From Mytilus trossulus (taxonomy: Eukaryota > Mollusca > Bivalvia > Mytilida > Mytilidae): a stretch of DNA of 64,000 nucleotides. The position numbers and the translations under genes were made by a program. Shown here one piece after another: positions 36,375 through 46,700 of this stretch. The notes beneath the pieces are model-generated. The model was not told the origin of the DNA, made no database searches, and was given only the letters and a program-made list of their open reading frames with translations. The DNA lies in assembly GCF_036588685.1 (NCBI RefSeq), contig NC_086373.1, forward strand, positions 51,963,164 to 52,027,163. The letters run 5' to 3'. The stretch's first letter is position 1. Each line of letters opens with the position of its first letter.

Positions 36375-36417
36375 GGTGACCAGTGGGCACCGTTCAGCGT
36401 ATCTATTATCCTTGTGC
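36375..36417 (-). repeat. Right terminal inverted repeat (43 bp)
   Basis: Begins GGTGACCAGTGGGCACC and ends CCTTGTGC on the plus strand; inverted partner of 28132-28174 with two mismatches. A TATA box reading inward abuts its inner edge. Confidence 0.88.
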
Positions 36418-36426
36418 ATGATAAAC
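36418..36426. repeat. Right 9-bp target-site duplication
   Basis: ATGATAAAC directly following the right terminus CCTTGTGC; identical to 28123-28131. Confidence 0.88.
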
Positions 36427-36429
36427 ACA

Positions 36430-37050
36430 TTTTTAAGTTTCCGGAAAGGGAGGTCATAACGTTAGGTTAGGTCATGTACTTCGTTAATGATAGAAACACA
36501 AACATGTAAAATCGGTAGTCTAATTTTTTAACTTCCAACATTAAATGATTTCCACTGCAACCAGTCACAAAAATTCTGAGGTAAAGGAGATTGTTTTGAA
36601 AACGCTTGGATTCAGAATGTATCTTATAGTATGCAAATTCTTTACATTTTTATTTTTAATTGTTAATTAAAATTTTCTTTTAAACATAAACGAATTAACA
36701 TTAACATGAATAAAGCTTTTACAAATAAATATATATATTAGTACGCTGTGTTCATACATGTTATATCAACAATTTCGAATAATCGACCAAAATTCTTTGT
36801 GAGAAGGAATCTAAAAGAGCAAATGATTGAGTTGTAAAAAATTAAAACTAGTTTAATTACCGCTTGAATCAAGACAGGTACATTTGTTTAAAACCGAAGG
36901 CCGCCAACGGGACTCGTACAAAGCCAAAAAATTCCTCACCGTGAAGCGGGCTTTAGCTGACACTTAAAACAAAATTGTGTACATGTACTTGTTTAGTAAA
37001 AATGGACGTCAAATTAAGCTATTGAATAAAAAAGTTAACTAAAAAAAAAA
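36430..37050. other. Non-coding flank with family 1 remnant
   Basis: Right flank of the Foldback-like element. GGCCGCCAACGGGACTCG and CTCACCGTGAAGCGGGC near 36900-36955 look like a decayed family-1 copy. Confidence 0.45.
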
Positions 37051-37051
37051 A

Positions 37052-37285
37052 CCGATAAAGAACTATCAAAGCCCTAAGATCCCTGACCTTGGACAGATAG
37101 ACGAGTACGGTCGGTATTAATTAATAAAAATGTAGTATGAGCGCCAATTAGACAACGTCTGGTTTTCAGTTTCGATAACAAAACTGAGACATAAAAAGGC
37201 AATTAATTGAAAAGTTGGAAATATATACTGCAATATCTGGGAATATCATTCAAGGTAATTAATTTGTGCTATTAGGCTATTATGA
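37052..37285 (+). repeat. 230-bp duplicated segment, copy 1
   Basis: GAACTATCAAAGCCCTAAGA through TGTGCTATTAGGCT is nearly identical to 37874-38103. It contains a family-2-like TAGTATGAGCGCCAATTAGA. Confidence 0.85.
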
Positions 37286-37791
37286 CTACCTTCACAAACA
37301 CACACAGATTGATCAAACTATGAATGGTTCTACAGTTGTTCGATACTTGCAGACCTAGGTGCTCAAAAATGTTGTACAGTTGTTTTCTTCACAGTGAAGA
37401 TAATAAATAATTCTAATGCAATTAGTTTGTAACGATAATTTTCATTGGACGTTTATAAATATTTTGAGGGGTTAGATTCCACGTTCTATCAGTCCGTAAC
37501 TAAGAAAGCCACCATTTTGAATTCTGGGATATGTAATTTCTCAAAAAATAAACAAGATATTCACATTTTGAGCCTCAAAATCTTCTTTTAGTCTATATTG
37601 AACCATTCTGAAGCGTACGAAAAGTAAAAATATGTTAGTATTCATGTTTGACATCCAGAGTAAACACATGACGTCACAATGTTTAGATGCTAAAGACAAT
37701 GCAACAGTTTCGCGGACTTTTTCATTTATGCCATTTTTAAGCCAAAATATTTATTAAATGACATTTATTTTAATATGTGGCATTATAATAG

Positions 37792-38187
37792 AGATAACTG
37801 TATTGTATTTTAAGCTTGGCCTTCGTAAAACTTGATTTTACTGTCGCAAATATCCCGATTATACTAAAAAAAAAACGATACAGAACTATCAAAGCCCTAA
37901 GATCCCTGACCTTGGACAGATAGGCAAGTACGGTCGGTATTAATTTATAAAAAGATGTAGTATGAGCGCCAATTAGACAACGTCTGGTTTTCAGTTTCGA
38001 TAACAAAACTGAGACATAAAAAGGCAATTAATTTAAAAGTTGGAAATATATACTGCAATATCTGGGAATATCATTCAAGGTAATTAATTTGTGCTATTAG
38101 GCTCCGCGTCGCTATGTAAACTCAATTTGCAACAGTAAAATCTACGTTTTACGAAGGCCAAGCTTAAAATACAATACAGTTATCTCC
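37792..38187. repeat. Inverted-repeat element enclosing copy 2 of the 230-bp segment
   Basis: About 58-bp arms: GAGATAACTGTATTGTATTT plus TAAGCTTGGCCTTCGTAAAA on the left, inverted at 38130-38187 on the right. Between them lies a near-identical copy of 37052-37285 in direct orientation. The arrangement looks like a terminal-inverted-repeat element that captured neighbouring DNA, or an insertion beside its source. Confidence 0.7.
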
Positions 38188-38189
38188 TA

Positions 38190-41100
38190 AATCTTCTTTC
38201 GCTTTGTGAATAAACTTATCATGCTCTTAATCCAATAAAATGGGTTTACACATGCGCAAAATAATGAATTTTATATCAAATTGGCATTAATTTGATATAT
38301 TTTTAAAATTAACTTAAACACTTTCAAACTCTTGCACATCTATTTCATTTATTATGACTTTAATGTGTTTCAATTCGAAATTGACATATTTGATCTAGAT
38401 ACGGCAACTGTTCATGCTGTTTGTTCAAAACTCCTCCTGAAAAATCATATTGCCAGTCGTTTGCTTGTTTACAAACAAAAAAGAGGTTCCTGGAAGAGCA
38501 AACACAAACGCTCTACATTTATACACATTGGACATAGAAAAAAATATCTTAATTGTCCTAATCAGAATCAAAATAATTGAAATGCATTTACTAAATACTG
38601 TTGAGTCATCTACATGTAGTAATACTAGTAATTCAAAAAAATATTAAGAGATGTATTTTGTGTTTGGGAACATACTTACTTGATCCCGCCGTATTCTATA
38701 TGTTGTTGTTATTTAGCATTTGGCGGTTGTCTATGAGTGTCAGGTGTCCGTCCATCATTTTAGTTTTCCGTTCATTGTTGTGTTTATAATTTATAAAAAC
38801 GGTCGTAGGTTTCTCTTATGATTTGTTTTACTTTTTGTCATGCATGTCGGGGCTTTTAAAGCTAACCCTTTGGTATGCATTCAGCTCATTTCCGAAGAAC
38901 GCCTTTTGCTTAATTTTACGTCAGTTGGTCATTTGGATACTTGTCTTATAAGTTATAGGCACTCATACCATATATCATCGCTATGAAGAAATATCGAGAT
39001 TCTTTTCTTCCTATAACATATTTTTACAGTAGGATTATTGAATACAGAGTAACATGTTTCCCCCTACTGCTGGGGAGAAGTGGGGACGGTTACGTTCTGC
39101 TAACTAATGCTGATCCCGTACGGTCGGTCATATTTTCCACCGAAAAATGTTGCACAAATAAAAGAACATTCTTACCTACATATGGCAAGCGAGTCGAACA
39201 AATGAAAAGTTCCTGTTTTTTTTTTTTGTAAATTCACTTGCACTGAACAAGATCAATTAATTGAGTGTATATTTTTATAGATATGTAACAAATACCAAGT
39301 TTTATAGGGGTATGTAACAAATATTCAGTTTAAATCACATTTGAAAAATAAAAGTCGCATGGAGTATTTACATATAGATGACAAAAAGGTAATATATTTG
39401 CAATCCGCTTAAAGCGTATCGATCATCCATGCAAGGTTCAATTAGAATGTCATTAAAATATGTAGCTTGAATCACTTGTATAGTTATCGAATGACCAAAA
39501 ATTAGAAGATTTCACGGGACGCTATCCCTCACTAGGGACTATATATATGGAACGCGAACACTGTCTTGTAAAGTTGTTATGACCATTTCCATTATATGAT
39601 GTGCACTCGCATTATTTTATGTGTAAATATCCTTATATGATGTGCAAATATCCTTATATGATGTGCAAACATCTTTATATAATGTGCAAATTAGTGCCAC
39701 GATATCTCAGTAGCATGAGATCGAATCAATTCATGGTCCATGAACTCTTCTCAGATGTATGTTCATGAAAATATGGCACTTTGAAAGCCGTTCAAGAGTT
39801 CAAAATCGGAAAAACGGGAAAAGTAGCCAAAATCAGGTGGGGTAGGCATCTTTCGATGGCCACTACGTAACTGGAAGTGACTGTAGGTGTAAACTATAAT
39901 CATAAATGCATGCATATGTGGTACAGGAACACGGTGAGGTATAATATATGGCCAATAGGAAACTAGACTAATATCTAGGTCACCGTTTTGTCAAAAACCA
40001 GTAAAAACGGACATTTAGGCACACCTGACTTGACAATAATAATTCCCCAGCAAAACACTGAAGTCCTACATACTCCCAGTTAGCATGAATGAAATGCTGT
40101 AATGATAGGGTAATACCCTAATGACAAAGAAACACAGTGTTGTCAATGTTCACCTCTCAAGGTCGTTTTAAAATCGGAAAATACACGGAAAATTACCATT
40201 TTTCAGTGGGGGTTGGTTCAAACCCACGAGAAAATATTTTACCTCCCACACCAACCCCACCTATGCTATCCGCCCCCAAATCACAATGTTTAGTTAAATA
40301 GATGAACATCAGTTACAGCATCAAGAGTCTGCTAATTTGCATATAATTTGCATATGATTGTAAATTTTCGAAAACGCCTGATTTTCAAGACATCTCTTCG
40401 GGGCGAATGAGTTAATAAAAGTATAGCAAAAGGAACATACAAAAACAAATGGTAATAAATTTACACCTTACAACCAAAGTCCTTAATATATACCCGAAGT
40501 TGCACTGAAATCTTTTAAACGCTAAATGCTGGTAAATAGGAGATCGGCGTTTAAAAGAAGACAAAGCTTTTTTTAAATCTAATACTTACTTATTAGTATT
40601 TCCTATGGATTGCCAAAGCGAAAGTGAAAGTCGATTTTACATTAAAATTAACATTAAATTACTTTTAAATTACTATGTCGTACACGTAATAATCTAAATC
40701 AGTCAGTTACATGTAATACAGTTTATTTTGAGGTGCTAGACAACATATTTACAGCATATATAATAATTATTATCCAATGCATATATTAGTAACTTCATCT
40801 TTTTTTTCCATTCATTTCTTTTTCGTATTGATTGATATTGCAATCAAGTTTCTTATCGCTGTTTTCGGACATGAATTGGGTTTAATGTTACAATGTATCA
40901 ATCAGCTGAAGTTTATTTCATCATAATAATTAGGAAATTGAATAATTCAATTGTCCTCACTTTTAACTGAGAAATTTTGTTTAGAAATCTTTAATTTACA
41001 GTCATATTAACTTACACGCAAGATGTAGTAAAGTGGTCAATTGCTGAAGAACAAAAATGTTTTAAAATTGCGCATCTTTCTATAATGAAAATTCAAAATT

Positions 41101-41310
41101 TAGTTATCACAAATTGGTATATAAAATACTTACTTCTCCAAATGCAAATTTTTAACTACGTTTGTTATGAGAGATCTTATAGTACTTTCTGAAAACGGAA
41201 ATGAAGCATGCATACAGTTTGTCGACAGGGCCTCTATTAATAAACACATGAATTCCACGCTTTCACTTTCTCTACTTATGTATTTTTCTTTTTTAATCAG
41301 TCTTTATTTC
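38190..41310. other. Non-coding, mostly unrecognised
   Basis: Contains a short tandem repeat at 39595-39690 (units like CCTTATATGATGTGCAAATA). Frames near 38.4 and 39.0 kb lack domains and splice context. Confidence 0.45.
39595..39690 (+). repeat. Short tandem repeat, four diverged units of about 23 bp
   Basis: TTATATGATGTGCAAATATC-like units repeat with small length changes. Confidence 0.65.
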
Positions 41311-41430
41311 TGAATCTGCTAATGGCTTACAAAAATGCCTTGACAAGCTTAGTTTGTTACCCCGATTTTGTTTTTTGTCCATGGATTTATGAGTTTTGAA
41401 CAGCGGTATACTACTGTTGCCTTTATTTAG
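41311..41430 (+). repeat. Repeat fragment, inverted relative to 47140-47260
   Basis: GTTACCCCGATTTTGTTTTT, CCATGGATTTATGAGTTTTG and AACAGCGGTATACTACTGTT are the reverse complement of 47140-47215; a piece also occurs at 22015-22055. Confidence 0.75.
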
Positions 41431-41454
41431 TTTATAGTGCACTAGTTGTGATTT

Positions 41455-42035
41455 AACAGTAAATCTTGACAAAACCAAAGTTATGATTTTTAACAAATCA
41501 GGTAAACAAATTACAAAAGACAAGTTGGTTTTTAGTGATAATATTTTGGAACTCTGTACAGAATATAAATATTTGGGTATACTGTTTGAACCATCTGGTA
41601 GTTTTACAGAAGCAGTGAGACTTCTCTTTAAAAAAAAAAGCCTCAAAAGCTTTTTTTGTTTTTAATAGAAAACTGTTTTTTTCTAAAGATATCAATGTAT
41701 AACCTCACATAAAGCTTTTTGATGCTTGTGTTAAACCTATACTTCTGTATTGTAGTGAAGTTTGTTCTCTTTATTGGATAAAATATATTACAAATCTAGT
41801 TTAAATGTGGTCATTAGCTACCATCAAAGTTCAGACTAAATTTGCAAAAACTTTAATTGGAGTAAATAAATCAGCTGTCAATTTAGCAGTACTAGCTGAA
41901 CTTGGTACGTACATGTATCCAGTTTTTATAGAAGCTTTAAAACTATCAATTGTCAATATCAGCGTGCAATCAAAATGTGCAAACGTACGCAGCAATGAAT
42001 ACATAAGCATGATACGGATGTCTGTATCCGATTAA
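41455..42035 (+). pseudogene. LINE reverse transcriptase C-terminal fragment, frameshifted
   Basis: The plus strand encodes VNLDKTKVMIFNKSG and CTEYKYLGILFEPSGSF, the familiar end of the RT domain in non-LTR retrotransposons. After a frame change in the A-run near 41630 it continues as ACVKPILLYCSEVCSLY, then KVQTKFAKTLIGVNKS and AVLAELGTY, typical of the region after the RT. Stops and shifts interrupt it at least twice (for example near 41699 and 41800). It is a dead, 5'-truncated copy inserted beside a dispersed repeat that ends at about 41430. No endonuclease or catalytic YADD segment is present. Confidence 0.8.
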
Positions 42036-42039
42036 CATG

Positions 42040-43235
42040 TATTTAATCTTCAAACTACAGCTAAATTGAATATTATTTGTACATACATTTATTGTACTTA
42101 AATTTATATATTCCGGAACTTAAATTTTGCTATGGATAAACCTGAAATTTTTATGGGAAATCACAGAAAAGGAAATTAAGAAAGGGTGATATAGAGGTCC
42201 TTTGCATTCGCTCTCTTTCCTAATTTTATTTATTGATCGTTTGTTCTTGTTCAGAAGAAAGAAGATCGTGTTATAATGATTTTTCATTTCTTTCAGTAAA
42301 CTCTGTAAATTCAATTATCCCAGTTTTATATACTTTAGTTTCTTATGATCATATACATGTATATAGACAAATGCCACTTTTGCAGTCTTTTCAACAGAAT
42401 TTTATTGGGAATTATATTTGTTTCTGTTGGATTTACCGAGTAAGAGCAATCGGCTGCTTTTTAAACCAACTCATAATGTTAAGGATAAATTGATTATGCT
42501 GTAGCCAATCAGTATAACTTATCGTGTTATATGGACCGATCTTATATATCTAAATTGACAGAGTACCAAAATGTCATATCATAAAGTAGATATCCTGTCA
42601 AAAAATATATATACTCAGGAGTCAAAAGCCGGCAATATTCATGAAATTTCACTCTGTTTATAATCCCACAACAATTGAGCGATAAGATATATAAGTTTAA
42701 CGAACATTAACATGTTTATATAATGTATGCACTATGCCTTTTGCCATGTTCTCAAAAACTGAGCTAACGCTACCCAAACACTAATGTAACTTCAATTAGA
42801 TACGATTATGATTCGCAACTCACAGGGGAATCCTTATTTAGTGTTTAATGAAGGAAGAAGTTTCTCGGCACTATTTTAGTTTTAGACGATTGTCAAATAT
42901 GCTGATGTGAGCCGTTTGTCTATCTGCAGCGGTTTCAATATTCGAAAATTATTGTCATATGTTTCAACGACCACGAACAAAATGTCAAATGATTTTAGCT
43001 TAGCACCATGGCCTTCTTTCCTTTCTCATTTGTAAGTGATTTATTCATTTACATATATCGTTGGATCTCATATGCAAACTGTTAGTTTTCTCCAAACGGG
43101 CGTCATCGTAGTCACAATTGGTCTAAAAATTTCCCGTTGTTCTGGTAAGAACCATGTCCCAAGATAGAATATGTTTAACATCATTCTAAGTGTTACATGT
43201 AGGCATTATCATATATTAGCATCTGATTGCTTCCT
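42040..43235. other. Non-coding, no gene seen
   Basis: AT-rich. 42590-42640 matches the inverted-repeat element of 11.6 kb (CCTGTCAAAAAATATATATA). Otherwise nothing supported. Confidence 0.5.
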
Positions 43236-43239
43236 CAGT

Positions 43240-43775
43240 GTTATATCAATCGGTTTCAAATAATCCACTAAATTTATTAGTTAATGGGACTGAGAAGTAA
43301 GCCATTTTAGGTTTTGTCTTTATTTCCTGTCGTCTAAGCTCCAATATGCAATCTGCAATGTTATGTGCTGCAGACTTAACTGATAATTGAACTATCTTTA
43401 CGTGTTGGGCGTTGTTCTCGTGATTGAGCTTAAACTCGTCCTTGACATTGCTTATATCTTGTAGGTTATAAGCACTAGCTTGAATTTGTTTCAAATGTTT
43501 AGCTTACCTAGTATTCAGATCGGTAATATCCTTTTTTAATTGAGACATTTGTTCATCGCTAGCATCACATCAGGTTTTGATTTTTTTGTTTATTGACACC
43601 AACAACTCTTCAATTGAATTAATTTTTATACTCGTTTCCTTATTTTATTTGTGACATTCTTTCCTCAATAACAACAAGTCTCTCAATCACGTTGTTGATA
43701 TTTCTACCAGACTGAGTAGCCAATATTGGAAGATATCTACATTTTTCATTGATTTTACCTTCTCTTTAAGAGCGC
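43240..43775 (-). pseudogene. Degenerate coiled-coil ORF, probably mobile-element derived
   Basis: Read on the minus strand from about 43775 down, several frames together encode a heptad-like, Lys/Glu/Asn-rich protein (for example NNVIERLVVIEERMSQIK and EQMSQLKKDITDLNTR), ending in PLTNKFSGLFETD before a stop near 43246. It is broken by in-frame stops after MSQIK, after KKIKT and after LNTR, and by at least one frameshift. The coiled coil followed by an NKFSGL-type motif resembles N-terminal proteins of retroelements; that assignment is inference. It lies immediately downstream of the RING exon of gene B. Confidence 0.45.
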
Positions 43776-43799
43776 CAAATTGATTTCAATGTGCCTTTT

Positions 43800-46700
43800 C
43801 TAACTTAAATAAGTTTTTACAGTCCCCTTGATAAATGTTCTACATATTGGACATCTTCTAAGCATAGACGCACAGTTTACACAAGAAGCAAGATGACCAC
43901 ATGGAAGAAATACTATAGATACTGGTTCCTCTAGACATATCTTGCATGTTTGCTGATCTCTCAGATTCTGATTTTCTTCTTTCAAACTTGTGATTGATGC
44001 TAAAATAAGATATTTTGTATTGTTTTTACAAGATATAGTTTTTGATAATAACATAATGATATGTAAAGATTTGAAATAAATGTTTTCTAACTTTAAAGAA
44101 ATATTTCGTTCGTTCGTAAATATTAGCTCCTCATTATTTAAATAATTTCAAATTTCAGATCAGAATCTATCTATAGATTGATAAATATATTTACTTTCTT
44201 GGAATAATTGTTTAAAATTGTCCACTGAACTGCATGTGTCCCCTGAAGTAGCATACCCATTTTCTGTTTCGTTTTTTTCTATTTGGAATACGGCTTCCAT
44301 GAGTACGTTTGCAGTAATCTCTACAAAGTTACACAAAGTTATGCATGTTGCATAATACATATGGTTATATATTTAATGCTTGTAATATTGAATAATTTGG
44401 TTTGCTATTTTTGGACTAAGTATTTCCTGAGCCTTATTTATTTGTTTTGTTTGTTATAAAACTGGATGTATGTAATTATGCGTTTTCTTTTTTGGGTTGT
44501 CGTGTTATTGTTTTGACCTTGAATTATTATGTTTATGCTGTGTGTTATAGACACCTTGACACTATACTGCTCTCCAGGCCTGCTCCTATTTGAGAAGCGC
44601 TGAAACATTTTGCTATCAATATTTTTTAACTGCATGTTTGTTTTTTTGTATGTCGGTGTTTTTACTGTATACGTGCGTATGGTTAAGGGAAAATTCATGC
44701 GTGTTTTCGGTCTCCTTTTGTTTTGTTTTGATTTCAATGTAATAAACTAAGTCTCGTTTGGACTATTGTTACAGTAGCAGCATAGGCATGTTATTTATGA
44801 TGGAAAAAAAAGTGTAATATCATTACCTGTCCGCCCTTCTAGCTGCAACAAACCGTAAGCTTTCTTTACCAGCGTCTTTTTAAATGCTAATTCTAAGACC
44901 GACTTAACAGCTTGGTGGCTGCTGAATTCATTATTCGTTGTTGCAGAATTTATCGGATCAATTACAAGATCTGGAGTTTGATTGGTTTCATCCTAGAAAT
45001 AGAATTTATTCTTTTTGATGTACATGTACTTGAACTAAAACCTGATTACTTATATCTATATATATCGTCAAATGAATTAAAGCGAAGTAAAATTATAATA
45101 AAAAAATAACATTAAGGGTAACATTTTTTAAAAACATTACAGTAACTATATTAATTTGGCAACTCGAAGATTTTAAAAATATGCTCTACGCAGTATATAA
45201 GATAATAAGACAATTATAGAGCTTGTTTAAACCGGTGTCTGATAACGTCACGAATATAACTTCCTACACAAGTCAGTGACAAGTGCAATAGTTCTGTAAG
45301 TGTTACACTGTCACAAATAACAGTTTGATCTTAAAAATAGTTCTACATCGGCATTGATAACTAGAGGCTCTCAAGAGCCTGTGTCGCTCACCTGTATCTA
45401 CTGTGGTATTGGAAATCATGTAAAACAGGGGTAAAACCGTAATAAATAGTATTATATACCACAATAATGACCGAGAATAAGTTTGGTTTATTTTTGTCTA
45501 GTAGTTAAATTAAAAGCAGGGATTGTAGTCTTACAATAGTTACTGAAGACCCCTTATCAATATTTAATTATATATAAATTAGTGTTTAAGTTGTGACTAT
45601 TTGAAATTGTTTGAACAACTTTCCCTAAGACTTTTCTGTAAAACCCTTACGTGGTATGTTTAGCCATGGTGGTCATGTTGGTTGGGTTGCAGGTTCATCG
45701 GATGCGTTTTTAAATCAAAGTACCCTACAGTAGCTTAAGTGTAAAAGATTACAAATAAAATTAAAAACAATATAAAAAAAAAAGTTTCTATAAAGTTTAA
45801 TAATTCCTTCATGAGTCAATTGACCGTTTTTGCCATCTTTACTTATTTGTAGATCTTACTTTGCTGAACACTATTGCTGTTTAAGTTTATCTCTATTTTT
45901 ATAAATTTCACGATACTATCTAAAAACTGCATAAAAAGTCCTCATTATAACAAATTCTGGGGCTGCAACCCAACAACTGGTTGTTTGATTATTCTGATAA
46001 TTTCAGGGCAGATAGATCTAAATCTGATGAACATTTTTACTGCTGTCATATTTACTCTAAATGCTTTAGTTTCAGAGACATAAGCCAAAAACTGAATTAA
46101 ACCTCTATGCACTTGTTTAGCCATAACGGCCAAGTTGGTAGGCAGGCAGGTACGTCGTCGGATACGTTTGTTAAACAAGATATACCACAATGACAAAAAA
46201 TTATTGTTGCTAGCAAGTGTGGTTGAATTTGACAAAATAGATTCAGAGAAGAAGATTATAGTTAAGGTTAACGGACGAAGACGACGGACGACGGACGCCA
46301 ATTGATGAGAAAATATCACTTCTTTTAGGCCAGGTAAGCTAAAAATAAGATATCAACGTATTTGTGATCACTGAAGGGTAAAGATTTCATTCATTTTGTA
46401 GTTAAAACTATAGTTGAAATGAATGAAGCAAATTTAGATGTAGTTGTTTCGATTACACATATAAAGATAAACAACTCAAATAAGATCATTGAAAATAATA
46501 TAATTTAATCATGTTATGTACTTTTTAGATATAAATTTACTTTTATATTATGTTTGGATATTATATTGAAATTATTTTCCTCCTCATTTTGGGCGCCGTA
46601 GGCGTGATTGGCAAATATAATATAATTTGTTTGTTTGTTTGTTTGTTTGGAGCGATACTTACTCCATGCACCGTGTACAATTTATATGAACTTCTCCACA

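Larger units (their letters stand above)
28132..36417. mobile_element. Foldback/Mutator-like element, 8,286 bp, with minisatellite arms
   Basis: Both ends begin GCACAAGG as inverted copies and carry 43-bp terminal inverted repeats with 41/43 matches. The nine bases ATGATAAAC occur immediately outside each end (28123-28131 and 36418-36426), a perfect target-site duplication. The arms are long arrays of one 36-bp unit, in one orientation at about 28.6-32.0 kb and the opposite at about 33.0-36.1 kb, around a roughly 1-kb centre. Long inverted repeats made of tandem arrays plus a 9-bp duplication is the Foldback pattern; 9-bp duplications also mark Mutator-like elements. I see no transposase, so it is probably non-autonomous. 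It holds a candidate micro-exon gene on the minus strand and insertions of two dispersed repeats (29742-29900, 32540-32770). Family placement is inference; the ends are directly visible. Confidence 0.85.
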
